Source: Ancylostoma caninum (Eukaryota; Nematoda; Chromadorea; Rhabditida; Ancylostomatidae). Taken from it: a stretch of DNA of 64,000 nucleotides. Below, in pieces: positions 47,001 to 53,642 of the stretch; within the stretch, counting starts at the first letter, position 1; each line of letters begins with the position of its first letter. The DNA lies in assembly GCA_037903475.1 (NCBI GenBank), contig JBAJFG010000002.1, forward strand, positions 1,736,001 to 1,800,000, in the 5' to 3' direction. The notes beneath the pieces were generated by a model that was given only the letters and a program-made list of their open reading frames with translations, was not told the DNA's origin and searched no databases. Position numbers and translations under genes: made by a program.

Positions 47001-50000
47001 CAGCGAAAATAGCGAGAAACAGTAGGTTTTTCACGAATTTCTCTTCGTACACAAAACTGAGAGTGAAGTAGAGGAAATTCTCTATCGATCTGTATGTGAT
47101 GTGATGGGTAAAACTCTGTCCTGCGCTGTGGAGGAGGGGATGGAGCCAAAACCAGTACATTCGCTCCGGCCAAAAGCGAGACAGTGCAATGAGGGAGGAG
47201 GGCGCAGAGCGAGAACCGGAGCCGTCTTTAAAGGCATTGTGTCACCTCGTTTTCGTATCTGAGCTTTTACCAAATTCTGAATCTCCTCGACACGCTGAAT
47301 CCAACGGTATAGCTAAAATGTTACAATAAGGTCTTCAAACCCTACTTTTAAACGTTTTCCGGGACGGGATTTGTAAGATTTGTCGAGCCGAGTGGACGCG
47401 TGAAGCCGTTGATCTCATCGATCGGACACGTCTAAACGTGTTGGCCAACACTGCAGACGTGGCGGGCAGCCAGCACATTCACGGACCGCTCCGCCCAAGT
47501 GGTCCGTGAATTGCACATTCGGACCCTCCGAAAACGGGATTTTCGTCATTTTTATGAGCTTTGACGTACATATATGGAATGAGCGTGACGAGGAGGTCTA
47601 GAATCTGTTGGTATTTTCAGCTCACGAAATGGGGTGACACACTGCCTTTAAGAGGCCGGCTCCGGTACCCTTCATTCTTAGCGGGAACGGCACAACGTCT
47701 TTCCAGAAGAAGTGACGAATGATATAGGTGTAATCTCACAAAATAAGGTCACGGTGTACCCTTCACTAATATGTCCACGTTTCAAATAAGGAAGTTATAA
47801 GGGAAAACAGCCGTTTTTGGCACTTTTCAGTATTATTAAAAGGGAAAGGGTTGCTGTTAGTGAATTATAGGGTATTGGACACGAGAAGGTAGGATATGAA
47901 GTGCTGATATCGCTCGGACCCTCCCATTTTGAAGAGAACCGCAATTTGAATGTTTTTTTTTTGTATTGAAAATAGTGCCAGATTTTCCTCGTCGCAGCGA
48001 TGACTCATCGCGCCGCCGTTGTCAGTTCGCCGCAGCGACGACTAGACCACTCTTCACTTTTGGCACCGCTGACAGGCTTCAGACCCCTCGGACCCCCTTC
48101 ATTTTGCAGATTTCCGGCTCCTCCCTATCGCACCTATGGTCCCGATCGGTTAACCCTCTGCAATTTCTATAAGGAACATACATACACACACAAACACACG
48201 CACAGACATTCTACTTTATATGTATATACAGATTTGTGTGAATTGGAGTCTGATGAGATGTATGAGGTTTTCGTTTTTATCATACATTCAGATCTGTAAT
48301 GTTTGTGGTTCGTGAGTATCATTTTTTGCAGTCCACTGATTGGGCAAGTGCTCCGACTGACAGCTTGTTCATGACCTCGCCATCGTCGAAAGTTGTTACA
48401 AGTGTACCTTCAAATCAACAAGCGGCCGCCCCATATCAGCCCTCTACCTCTTTTGTGACCACGACATCGAGTAGCGATTGGGCTGTGACGCCCAACAAAT
48501 GCTTGCCTTTGTACGCAAGACCACAGGTTCGTTTTATTTGGTGTAGTTGCTTTTCTTATTTATCACCTATCCTGCAAAGGAAATTTTCTTTGGAAACGGT
48601 TTGCTCCATATGTTATTTGTATGTTTGGACTTCTTAGGTACGTGTTCCCTCTGTCCATTCGCACACATTGGGAAGTACCGTATCGTCTTCCACGGCATCG
48701 CGACCGTATAGTTCCAGCACAAATAATCAACCTGAAAATAACGTTCTATTCAATCAGGTTAGTGAAATATTTACAGTTAGATATACAATATGTGGTGAAT
48801 AGAGAAAGAGGGGTGAAACTCTAATTTTTAGTTGGCAGCACAGCTACTGATCCAGCAGCAAGGAGCTTCTTCGAACCCGGTCGCATCGTCACAGTCTTAT
48901 TATCCATCTCCATCTTACACTGATCCAGCAATCATCGGAATGGGTCATTTGTCCACAACATCTGCTGGTAATGGTGTGAATTCTACGCCGACCGTGCAAC
49001 CTGTAAAATCGGCATATACGAATCCTTATCAGGTCAGCGCACATAATTTTTAGCTATTTAAATGGATATTTGTCTAATTTTGAGGGGAAATCCTTTTTTA
49101 AATCTCAACTCTGCCATCAGCGAGTCTAAGATCGCTTCAGATTCTGTTTCTTTGTTGAAGCTCATCCTTTTCTGTTGCTCGGAGCGTGTTTCCACATTTT
49201 TTCTTGGTATTACTCCTTCGTTGGGGTTACCTATTCGAGGCAATAATTCTGCTTGGGCTTCCTAGCTGCGACTTTTCTTGGCTTACAGTTGTGAACGTGA
49301 ATAGAAAAGCTTTGTTTTTGTCTTCTTGGTCTTAATGCTCTCATTCAGTGAACGTATTTCAAGCCCACGTTTCCTTACGAACCACACCCCCTCCACCTCT
49401 CCGTGTCAGCAGTAGTACAGCGTACTAAAAAACCTCTAAACCATGGCTGTTATGAAGTATCAGTCAACTCTCTCACGTTTTTCATCTGAAACTGAATGTT
49501 TTCAGTTGTTGGTAAGATTGGAGCAGTTATGGAATGGGAGTACTAGCGCGAATGATAAATTTCTCTAGTGTCCGGTCTAATGTACAGTTTTGATCCCTCT
49601 GCCCAAAAAAGTGAAGATTTGTAACACACACCTAATTAGAGGAATAGTTGTTCGTTTTTCCCAACCTCTACTCTTGCGTGGTCTACTCCTGCAGTTTTCT
49701 TCCCTGGGAGGAAAAAAATGCGCAGTCTCGTGTTGGAACATTCAGTTCCAGTATGTATATATTTTCTTACATTTAGAACACTGTGTGCATTTATTTCCCA
49801 TCAGTGCCTAACTCTCATTTGTGAAACAAGTCCAATGATCGTTCAACTAAACTGCTTAAGTATCCATTTGAAATTCTGATTTTGTCTATTTGTCCACATT
49901 TGGCTATTGGCTGGCAATCATCCATTCACTGCTGTGTATTTAGGGTGCCAGTAATGAATATGAATCGCTGAATTCGCTGCTGAACAGCTCATTCGGCCAC

Positions 50001-50892
50001 CATCAAAACGGAGATTTCAGCATGTCTCATGTAAGTATATTCCGCTTTTTTTTTCGCCCACTGAATTTTCTTGTTATCTATTTCTAGTGCTAAGTGCTAC
50101 GTTTTACCCATTAATAAATATAAAAGAGCCACTTCCAAGAGAGAGACACGTAGTTCAAACAGTAGTCTGTGAAAGTTGTAGTGCTTGCGTGCTGTAAACC
50201 ATTATCCAGTTCACCAAGAGGTGCATCTGTTTTCTAGGGCAGAAAACTTACCGATGTATTTTTGGATATCTATCGTAGGAGCGGCCTTAGTAGCTAAAGA
50301 TAACGCTCACTTGAACTCTGTGTGGAGTTAAATGGTGTAAAGACACTATTGCATTCCGGTTTTCTTTGTTTGAAATCCTTGCTGTTTGTACGCTACATGC
50401 AGGTAGAATATTTTAAATATGTCAGCAGTTGCCAAAAAGATTGGTTTTATTCTGTGGGACAATTTCATGCTGTTCAAGAATACTTCGCTTTTACAGCAGT
50501 CGTCTACGTATCCTTCGTCGCCATCCGCTGCTCGTTCGCTGACAGCTTCTCGAATTCAAGCGAGTGCGGGTTCTTTTGCCCCTCCGCCTGGTTTCGGCGC
50601 AGTCGCGACATCGCAGAGCACGGCAATTGGTGGTGCCAATACGACCGTGCCTCCGCCATCGCTTAGGCCTTACTACAATACCCAGATGCCACCTCCAGCT
50701 GGGCTTCCTCTCCAGCCGTCCCAGCACGCCTCGTTCGCCACTTTTAATAGGTAGGTTTTCGAGTTTTTTTTTTTTGTTAGAGCGTTGATCTTCTAACCTT
50801 TTGAACGTTACAGTCAACACAATAATTGGATGTCATCCACACACGGGAAACAGACTGGCAGTTTGCAGCAGCAAATGCCTTGGTGGAATTAG
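11527..50892 (+). CDS. mask: MASK / ANKHD1 orthologue (multiple ankyrin repeats, single KH domain); about 51 exons
   Basis: A complete large gene. I placed 51 coding exons, listed in the seven block entries that follow; all splice phases agree and their lengths sum to 7,395 nt (about 2,464 residues), close to human ANKHD1 (about 2,540). Domain order is the family's: N-terminal conserved region, first ankyrin block, linker, second block of ten repeats, basic Lys/Glu coil, KH domain, low-complexity tail. MASK proteins are cytoplasmic or nuclear scaffolds; in flies MASK acts with Yorkie/Hippo and receptor tyrosine kinase signalling (established knowledge). The start was chosen as the first ATG after a spliceable AG. 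The stop TAG at 50890-50892 follows a PWWN C-terminus, and an AATAAA follows at 51552-51557. Exact use of two weak splice sites and one optional mini-exon is uncertain. Confidence 0.93.
14441..25312 (+). CDS. mask: MASK exons 7-18: first ankyrin block
   Basis: Exons: 14441-14647, 15382-15469, 15529-15605, 15732-15875, 16850-16951, 17018-17110, 17202-17302, 17357-17474, 17550-17660, 18457-18549, 18623-18742, 25124-25312 (residues 292-772). They encode about 13 clear ankyrin repeats plus the degenerate one from exon 6, with repeated TPLMEAA..GH cores; human ANKHD1 has 15 here. The last exon also starts the Pro-rich linker (PPVPPPPPP). Exon 7 ends at AAG followed by GC, the only join that preserves the repeat. 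Exon 14 may end at 17474 (GT) or 17480 (GC). Exon 18 follows a 6.4-kb, transposon-filled intron. Confidence 0.9.
14648..15381 (+). other. GC-AG intron in the first ankyrin block
   Basis: The donor reads AAAAG followed by GCATGT, and the acceptor is TTTTTTTTCAG. The only nearby GT (14651-14652) would give an immediate in-frame stop in the next exon. The GC join gives the uninterrupted ankyrin sequence AAGQEKVVRMLID. Apart from this the 734-bp intron holds nothing I recognise. Confidence 0.8.
15876..16849. other. MASK intron 10 with a possible diverged MITE (about 16600-16740)
   Basis: Mostly unremarkable AT-rich sequence. At about 16616-16665 a block (GGGGCGGGTCATGTTCCTG then TGATTGGCCC) resembles the left part of the MITE at 28945-29148 (GGGGCGTGGCATGGTTCTG then CGATTGGTCC). 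This suggests an older copy of that family without clear termini. Confidence 0.4.
19432..19582. mobile_element. Foldback element, CTATAGTCTTTCT ends
   Basis: Inverted ends of about 33 bp: CTATAGTCTTTCTCTAAAAT on the left and its near-exact inverse on the right. Both are followed inward by CCTTGCCTCACGC or its counterpart. The loop is about 85 bp and GC-rich. Confidence 0.75.
20165..20430 (+). repeat. Direct repeat pair, period about 165 bp
   Basis: Two copies of a sequence with GATCCGTTCAGTACCAACGA at its centre start near 20182 and 20347. Each is preceded by a TCTAA-TACAA-GTTTG stretch and followed by GCTAGGTACTTTT or GTTAGGTACTTTT. They look like a tandem duplication that has since diverged. 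Confidence 0.65.
20477..20548. repeat. Perfect 32-bp hairpin with 8-nt loop
   Basis: A 32-nt arm starting AAAAATCCTACCGCTC (20477-20508) is followed, after the loop CATTTTCT, by its exact reverse complement (20517-20548). No mismatch is present, unlike the other foldbacks in the window. Transcribed within the MASK pre-mRNA it would form a long stable stem. Confidence 0.9.
20872..20929. repeat. Short foldback, ACAATTTATACTAG ends
   Basis: GACAATTTATACTAGTTTTG is followed after about 15 nt by its inverse. The termini match those of the 9307-9553 element, suggesting a minimal deletion derivative of that family. Confidence 0.65.
20949..21077. repeat. Foldback, AGCTGATGAAGGATGGATCT arms
   Basis: A left arm of about 28 bp (AGCTGATGAAGGATGGATCT then AGTTGCA) matches the inverse at 21050-21077 with one or two mismatches. 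The loop repeats ATATACTTGGAATGAG, also found directly upstream. Confidence 0.7.
21465..21790 (+). mobile_element. SINE-like element, tRNA B-box (copy 1)
   Basis: Contains GGTTCGATTCCCGGC at 21472-21486, a canonical RNA polymerase III B-box/T-arm sequence. The downstream body (GACTCGAAATCAGCAAACG, then TTCTCTAAGACTTCATATG) is repeated in the opposite orientation at 22150-22470. No complete tRNA cloverleaf can be drawn, so this is a tRNA-derived repeat and not a tRNA gene. Confidence 0.55.
22150..22470 (-). mobile_element. SINE-like element, tRNA B-box (copy 2)
   Basis: On the minus strand GGGTTCGATTCCCGC (22363-22377) is followed by a body matching copy 1: GACTCGAAATCAACAAACG, then TTCTCTAGGACTCCATATG. 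The tRNA-like head upstream of the B-box contains a possible A-box-like segment near 22425-22440. The two copies face each other about 400 bp apart and could pair when transcribed. Confidence 0.55.
23314..24443. mobile_element. 1.13-kb DNA element with GGGTGCGATTCAT termini
   Basis: Terminal inverted repeats GGGTGCGATTCAT at both ends are flanked by AAG on each side, a possible 3-bp duplication. Both subterminal regions are GC-rich with repeated GGCTAGC/GCTAGC and GGTTGG motifs; the centre is strongly AT-rich. No transposase frame is visible. GGG termini and a 3-bp duplication would fit PIF/Harbinger-like elements, but this assignment is weak. Confidence 0.6.
25672..30530 (+). CDS. mask: MASK exons 19-24: linker between ankyrin blocks
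   Basis: Exons: 25672-25845, 25944-26042, 26097-26378, 26797-26896, 26956-27074, 30316-30530 (residues 773-1101). The linker is rich in Pro, Ser, Thr and Ala, with few conserved features. It begins with a short basic patch (VRRGKKAS), includes a hydrophobic ALTWFASLFSGL segment, and ends with SLRRAHSEGDDLDITR just before the second ankyrin block. The region is low in recognisable domains in this family generally. Exon 24 follows a 3.2-kb intron. Confidence 0.85.
28453..28913. mobile_element. Large foldback element, about 200-bp arms
   Basis: The left arm begins GACATCTTGAACACCAGTGC and the right arm ends with its inverse. Complementarity continues through ATGCCC, ATTCATG, GCTGCTC and CACAATCCTTG blocks towards a centre near 28683. 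Arm identity is high but imperfect. It is among the longest inverted repeats in the window. Confidence 0.85.
28945..29148. mobile_element. MITE with 25-bp perfect TIRs (GGGTGTGTATCATCG)
   Basis: The first and last 25 bp are exact inverses (GGGTGTGTATCATCGTGAGG and onward). TAATATT occurs on both flanks, suggesting a duplication, although the right copy is offset by two bases. A diverged relative may lie in intron 10. Confidence 0.75.
30587..34520 (+). CDS. mask: MASK exons 25-32: second ankyrin block (ten repeats)
   Basis: Exons: 30587-30740, 30796-30978, 31047-31166, 31260-31366, 31463-31556, 31619-31825, 34084-34227, 34437-34520 (residues 1102-1466). Ten consecutive ankyrin repeats are visible, beginning NNDTPLTLACSNGH and ending SPLMVAFRKGHVKVVQ. 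This is the best conserved part; segments such as LIIAA-type GFTPLILAAT and AQSERTKDTALSLACSGGR are nearly identical to the animal family. Exon 30 uses the acceptor GATTGTAG, because the AG four bases later would introduce a stop. The intron before exon 31 is 2.3 kb and carries a large foldback. Confidence 0.95.
31826..34083. other. MASK intron 30 (2.3 kb)
   Basis: Contains a short direct-repeat cluster of TTTCTACAGGATGTTCTACA units at about 31927-31995 and a large foldback (32272-32738). The rest is AT-rich and featureless, including T-rich 33,590-33,640. Long open frames on both strands inside the foldback are palindromic artefacts. Confidence 0.7.
32272..32738. mobile_element. Large foldback element, about 225-bp arms
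   Basis: The left end AAAGGCAGCAGGAGCTGAAA is matched by the inverse at 32719-32738. The arms remain complementary through CAGACTCAGCACATCATAAA, AAAATGGAACATTCG and GGACGAGTTTTCCCCGGCGC to a centre near 32,505. Arms are GC-rich relative to the flanks. Confidence 0.9.
34566..34730. mobile_element. Foldback MITE, GTGATTGACG family (copy 2)
   Basis: CATACAGGGAACGTCAATCA at the left end and its exact inverse at the right. The arms extend about 70 bp with few mismatches, through ACTACTCCA and CACCCACGTGGCG blocks. This is the best preserved member of the family. Confidence 0.85.
34803..35038. mobile_element. MITE with homopolymer G/C ends (copy 2)
   Basis: Same arms as 8715-8933 (GAAAATGGAGTT with inverse AACTCCATTTTAC, and shared GTCAGAACGTGTAG and ACAGTAGTTACCT). 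Here the left G run is directly followed by a C run, giving a G-then-C palindrome of over 20 bp. Confidence 0.8.
35429..39514 (+). CDS. mask: MASK exons 33-38: basic coil and pre-KH region
   Basis: Exons: 35429-35542, 35671-35847, 36577-36648, 38982-39120, 39224-39360, 39419-39514 (residues 1467-1711). It starts with the helical CMELIVKAKNAQAEEANRAAESLL segment typical of the family, followed by a Lys/Glu-rich stretch (KLRKKEKKKEKKAKK) likely to form a charged coil and possibly nuclear localisation signals (inference). It ends with GWKDVEL, the usual lead into the KH domain. An optional 13-codon exon at 37590-37628 would keep the frame but lies between the arms of a foldback. Exon 39224-39360 could alternatively contain a very short intron from 39277; continuous reading is preferred. 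Confidence 0.85.
37488..37993. mobile_element. 506-bp foldback with GC-rich arms
   Basis: GTACAGTCTAT at the left with its inverse at the right. The arms contain GGCGGGAAACGTCGTGG and GCGGCCNTCTTGGCAGCG blocks or their complements, and further inward GTTGTAATTTCTTTCT and GGCCGTTGCTCGTCTG-like blocks. The left arm has an extra segment of about 60 bp (about 37,574-37,633) with no partner in the right arm. Confidence 0.8.
38269..38491. mobile_element. 223-bp foldback
   Basis: CTGTGCAGCACGAGCGCAGC at the left with a near-exact inverse at the right. The arms continue through CCGAACGG, GGTTCG and GAAACG, and a GCCAGTAG block pairs with CTACTGGC further in. Confidence 0.8.
39592..42742 (+). CDS. 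mask: MASK exons 39-40: KH domain, split by a 2.9-kb intron
   Basis: Exons: 39592-39782 and 42673-42742 (residues 1712-1798). A single type I KH fold: start of strand and helix with VIARVIGRGGANINAIRE, where GRGG is the GxxG nucleic-acid-binding loop. Then GASIEVEK, a strand with QICIRG, and the last helix in the second exon (NATLMINGLI). KH domains bind single-stranded RNA or DNA; the GxxG loop is intact, so binding is plausible. The joining codon (CG plus G) is split, and the join gives TVRNATLMINGLI, in line with the family's STRYAVQLINALI. Confidence 0.93.
39783..42672. other. Intron 39 within the KH domain (2.9 kb)
   Basis: Mostly AT-rich without obvious repeats. A GC-richer island at about 40610-40819 carries a 69-codon frame ending in LCAACGHRIDCLDELREAG, which I do not recognise. 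No long inverted repeat was seen here, unlike most other large introns of this gene. Confidence 0.5.
40610..40819 (+). CDS. Uncertain 69-codon ORF inside a MASK intron
   Basis: The frame is GC-rich compared with the surrounding intron and has a Cys-containing C-terminal part (LCAACGH..DC). It has no recognisable domain or splice context tying it to the MASK reading frame. It could be an unspliced nested gene piece, a transposon remnant or chance. Confidence 0.12.
   Translation: MTAERNKATSCVRESRQLRGSMSSVVRQLVDGFLVRQASGLPRYSKLCAACGHRIDCLDELREAGRYTH
43011..50892 (+). CDS. mask: MASK exons 41-51: Ser/Pro/Gln-rich C-terminal tail
   Basis: Exons: 43011-43230, 43286-43600, 44474-44692, 45050-45261, 45324-45422, 48332-48526, 48638-48757, 48832-49032, 49944-50030, 50497-50750, 50814-50892 (residues 1799-2464). 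The tail is low in complexity with Ala/Thr runs, a QREQQQQQ stretch and several Pro-rich pieces (APIAPPPGF, APPPGFGAV). Two short aromatic-containing motifs stand out: IWGTGKQDQ at the start of exon 45324-45422, and the C-terminal QQQMPWWN before the stop. Such tails are expected to be disordered. The 44474-44692 exon is ended at 44692, not 44688, because only this keeps the next exon open. Confidence 0.88.
43601..44473. other. MASK intron with a small foldback (43760-43880)
   Basis: At 43760-43880, AGTCGGTACTGGTG is matched by its inverse, and TCACGGACTGGA pairs imperfectly with TCAGTCCATGA inside. The rest of the intron is T-rich and featureless. Confidence 0.6.
45788..45956. mobile_element. 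169-bp foldback element
   Basis: TACAG at the left edge, then CGCCTGAGATCACAC in the left arm, matched by GTGTGATCTCAGGCG in the right arm. CCTCCCGCC pairs with GGCGGGAGG. Arms are about 50 bp with a few mismatches. Confidence 0.8.
46140..46410 (+). repeat. Degenerate tandem repeat, about 100-130 bp units
   Basis: Successive stretches contain CATATTC(A/T)TGTT(C/T)AGCGTA(G/T)TG, followed by a GAAACTCC- or GAACCCAC-like block and ACATGTC. A more diverged unit precedes them at about 46,140-46,205. Confidence 0.5.
47215..47666 (+). mobile_element. MITE, TTAAAGGCA-TIR family (copy 2)
   Basis: The left end reads ACCGGAGCCG then CTTTAAAGGCATTGTGTCACC; the right end is the imperfect inverse (GGTGACACACTGCCTTTAAG then CCGGCTCCGGT). 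The interior matches the 7893-8313 copy in opposite relative orientation (GAAGCCGTTGATCT, GGCGGGCAGCCAGCACA). Confidence 0.75.
49033..49943. other. MASK intron, no recognised content
   Basis: AT-rich, with short open frames on both strands but no repeat or motif I recognise. The smaller introns at 50031-50496, 44693-45049, 35848-36576, 26379-26796 and 25313-25671 also show nothing notable. Confidence 0.5.
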
Positions 50893-51551
50893 GCCACCGT
50901 TGATTTTCATACTTCGCTTTTTTGCATAGGATTCAATCATCCTTGTCTTCACATAGTCTTAATATAGCTATTGTACTCAAGTCAGCGTTGCCATCACACC
51001 AAATTTTCTTTCATCACAAAGAGTTTCTCTATGTGGTATCAGTTTCTAAGAAAACGTCTGACGCATAGTATGGTTTGTTCGGGTTTTTCTTGATATTAGA
51101 ATACATTAGGACGTGTCGTGACATCGCTAATTTCTTGTCTTTAAGTTTAGTGGGTCATGACACGTTTTGATGTTACCTTTGTTGTGATTTGCATGCACGC
51201 CGTTGATTTTTCTATCTTCATACTGAAGGTAATCCTTCCACATCGCCTCTTGATTTCGTTACTTTGCTGTGCAGTTTCTTGATTCACTCTCTTGTACTAG
51301 TACGCGCGATTGTTTTCGGTCGACTGTCATTCATTTTACATGTCCTGGCGGCTCGGAAGGTCTCCGTGCTCGCCTATCTACTTGTGATTTCCGTCCTAGT
51401 ACGTCGGTGTTGCTCCCCAGTCGGTCTTATTATGCTAAATTAATCTTCTTTTCATACTGCAAATTTTTATCGGTTATCATGATGACATCTCACACCATTG
51501 TATTAATTGCTACTTTACGAATTTGCGTTAAGCTACATTCTCCTTTTATCT

Positions 51552-51557
51552 AATAAA
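51552..51557 (+). terminator. Polyadenylation signal of the MASK gene
   Basis: AATAAA, 660 bp after the stop codon, is the first such hexamer seen downstream. The intervening 3' untranslated region (50893-51551) is T-rich without inverted repeats. Confidence 0.6.
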
Positions 51558-51659
51558 TTTAGAGTTATCTTATTGCTTCCTTGGTTATCACAGTACATAC
51601 CGACCGTTGCGGTGACATACTGAATTCAATTTTTTGTCAAAATTAAATAGCTGTTAAAG

Positions 51660-53640
51660 TCATTACTAACTTTAGATGAGTCTCCCGCGACTCGTTCGGA
51701 GTCTTCTGAACTTGCCAGTAACATCACGCTTGAGTGGAAGTGGGTTTTTTGGCGTACAGTAAGGGGGGCGGGGATTTTTGGAGCACAACTTCGAAGTTTC
51801 CCTTTGGTGCTGAAGTGGACATAGGTCACAGGCCGAATCCCATTAACCTAAACATTCTGGAATTGGAAACAGGAATTGGATTGGAATTCTCATGTTATTG
51901 TGGTATTGAGATAGTGAAGAAATGCGCGGGAGAGTTAACACAAACACTAGTTCGGGACTGGTCTTGATTTGCTCTGTTTCTTCTGCTATTAATTACATGA
52001 GTTATTCTCCATATATTCTAAACTCAGAGAGTGTGACGAAATTAATGATTTGATGGTCTGTAGCGGGTAGCTCCTGTTTGCTCAAAATTTCATCCAATGA
52101 AATCATTTGTTATGTTCTGCTTTTTAGACAGGAAGTCATGATTATTCCGGCTGTATACCTTATTGTTAAAACGTATAGTTCATTATCATTATTATTATTA
52201 TTTAACATTCCGAAGGGAGCTTTGGCTTCTTCCAGGAATTGTTTTCAAGATTTTTACATCAATGAGACATGCGTGAGCTGCTGAAAACAGTGACTTGCGC
52301 AAAAGACCTTAGAAACGAACTATCATGGGTTCCTTGTCGTTCAAAGCATTTTGCACTGTTCTACTGATTTGATCTACAGTGTGATCTAAGGCGTACATGA
52401 TCGATTCTGCTGCTGACCACGCCGACCACGCGGCTGACCATGCTTGTTCTTTAAATTTGCCAAAAAAGGCTTAGTCGTTAGTCGTAGTTCCGTTTTGCTG
52501 CAGACTAGACGAGCCCTATCGAGCTCACCTAGTTAGATGAGACCCGACTAAACCCGCGGCACACTACAGCAATCGCTCAGGCGAGATACGTAGGAGGAGG
52601 ACGCTGAGCGAATCGCTGGAGCCCGCGTAAAAAGAGCATGTATCTTCAAACATCTGGGGTAAGCTTGTTTAGGCATGTGCTTACCACAGTCCGTGGTAGA
52701 AACATGACTATTTTTGTCTCATATTAAGATAGAGTTGCCAGGAATGTTCCTCTTTAAAGTGATCAAGGAGCGAAATAGGCTCGGAGGCAGGGGTGTAACC
52801 ACTGTAGCGACGCTTTTAACCCGTATTTACCGTCTTAGAAGCTCGAAAATCTGATAACTCTGAATAGCAGACGTGTTAGAAGCCGACAGCAATAACCCAT
52901 GCTACTCGGATAACGAACGTGTTACTATAGGTCAGCAACTGAATAGCAACTGAATAGCACCTATGGTGGCCAAAATATCACCCATGGTAGCACGAATGGC
53001 ACCGGATGGCGCCCGGGTCCCGCCCATTTTACGGATTGGAGCCGAGGGGACATGCGGCTCCAATCCCTATCGGGTTCGGCTCCGATCCGGAGAGGTCTAA
53101 CTGCATTTTTACGAGGGAGGCGGCCGTTACTTGTGACGGTCTATGAGGCCTCACTCAGACAATTCCAGGGGCAAAGCTCGATTCGCTTCACTAGGCTTTC
53201 CGGGCGGAAGATTTGACCGAGGGTCCACAGCGGGCCAAGTGCGCACGAAAGTTGGGTGTGTTGAGGGCTAATGGCGGGTGTCATTCGTTAGCGGTTCTTA
53301 AGAGGGCAACAATCGGTTTGATGCGCTACATCCGCCGTTCAGCACGGAACATGCTAAGTCGCTTGCATGTGACCGCTCATGCATGGAGGCTGACCGCGCA
53401 ATTTTTTGTTGAAGTAACGGCTCGAAAGACACCTCAAATCGGTCATTGATGAAGTTTCGAAATTATGCAATTTCGAAGTTCGTCTTCATTTCCACTTTTT
53501 CATTTTTTATTCTGATATGTGTGTGTTGTGATGTTCGCTCATTTCGTGTAATTGAGAATTTGCATTATTTTCTCCGTCCGGTCGTTGCACAATTTGTTTC
53601 ATATATGCATTTCCATCTATCTAATTTTATTTTAGGTGTA
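51660..53640. other. Region downstream of MASK; possible small exons, no assembled gene
   Basis: At 51675 an ATG follows directly after the acceptor-like TTACTAACTTTAG. Its 28 codons (MSLPRLVRSLLNLPVTSRLS and onward) look like a mitochondrial targeting sequence and end near a GTAAGG donor, but I found no convincing continuation. At 52,395-52,445 a short GCTGACCACG-type tandem occurs. The 53,040-53,450 stretch is GC-rich and shares a 21-bp inverted match (CTCAGACAATTCCAGGGGCA) with 55,538-55,558. Confidence 0.3.
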
Positions 53641-53642
53641 AA

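Larger units (their letters stand above)
45423..48331. other. MASK intron (2.9 kb), repeat-rich
   Basis: Holds a 169-bp foldback (45788-45956), a degenerate tandem region (about 46,140-46,410), a C run at 46,453-46,470, a TTAAAGGCA-TIR MITE (47215-47666) and a CA-rich microsatellite at about 48,180-48,210. A 120-codon minus-strand frame at 46798-47160 is Phe/Leu-rich and unrecognised. Confidence 0.65.

Noticed and set aside
46798..47173. 120- and 106-codon minus-strand ORFs in a MASK intron
   Set aside because: They overlap each other in different frames, are Phe/Leu-rich and have no recognisable motif or splice context.
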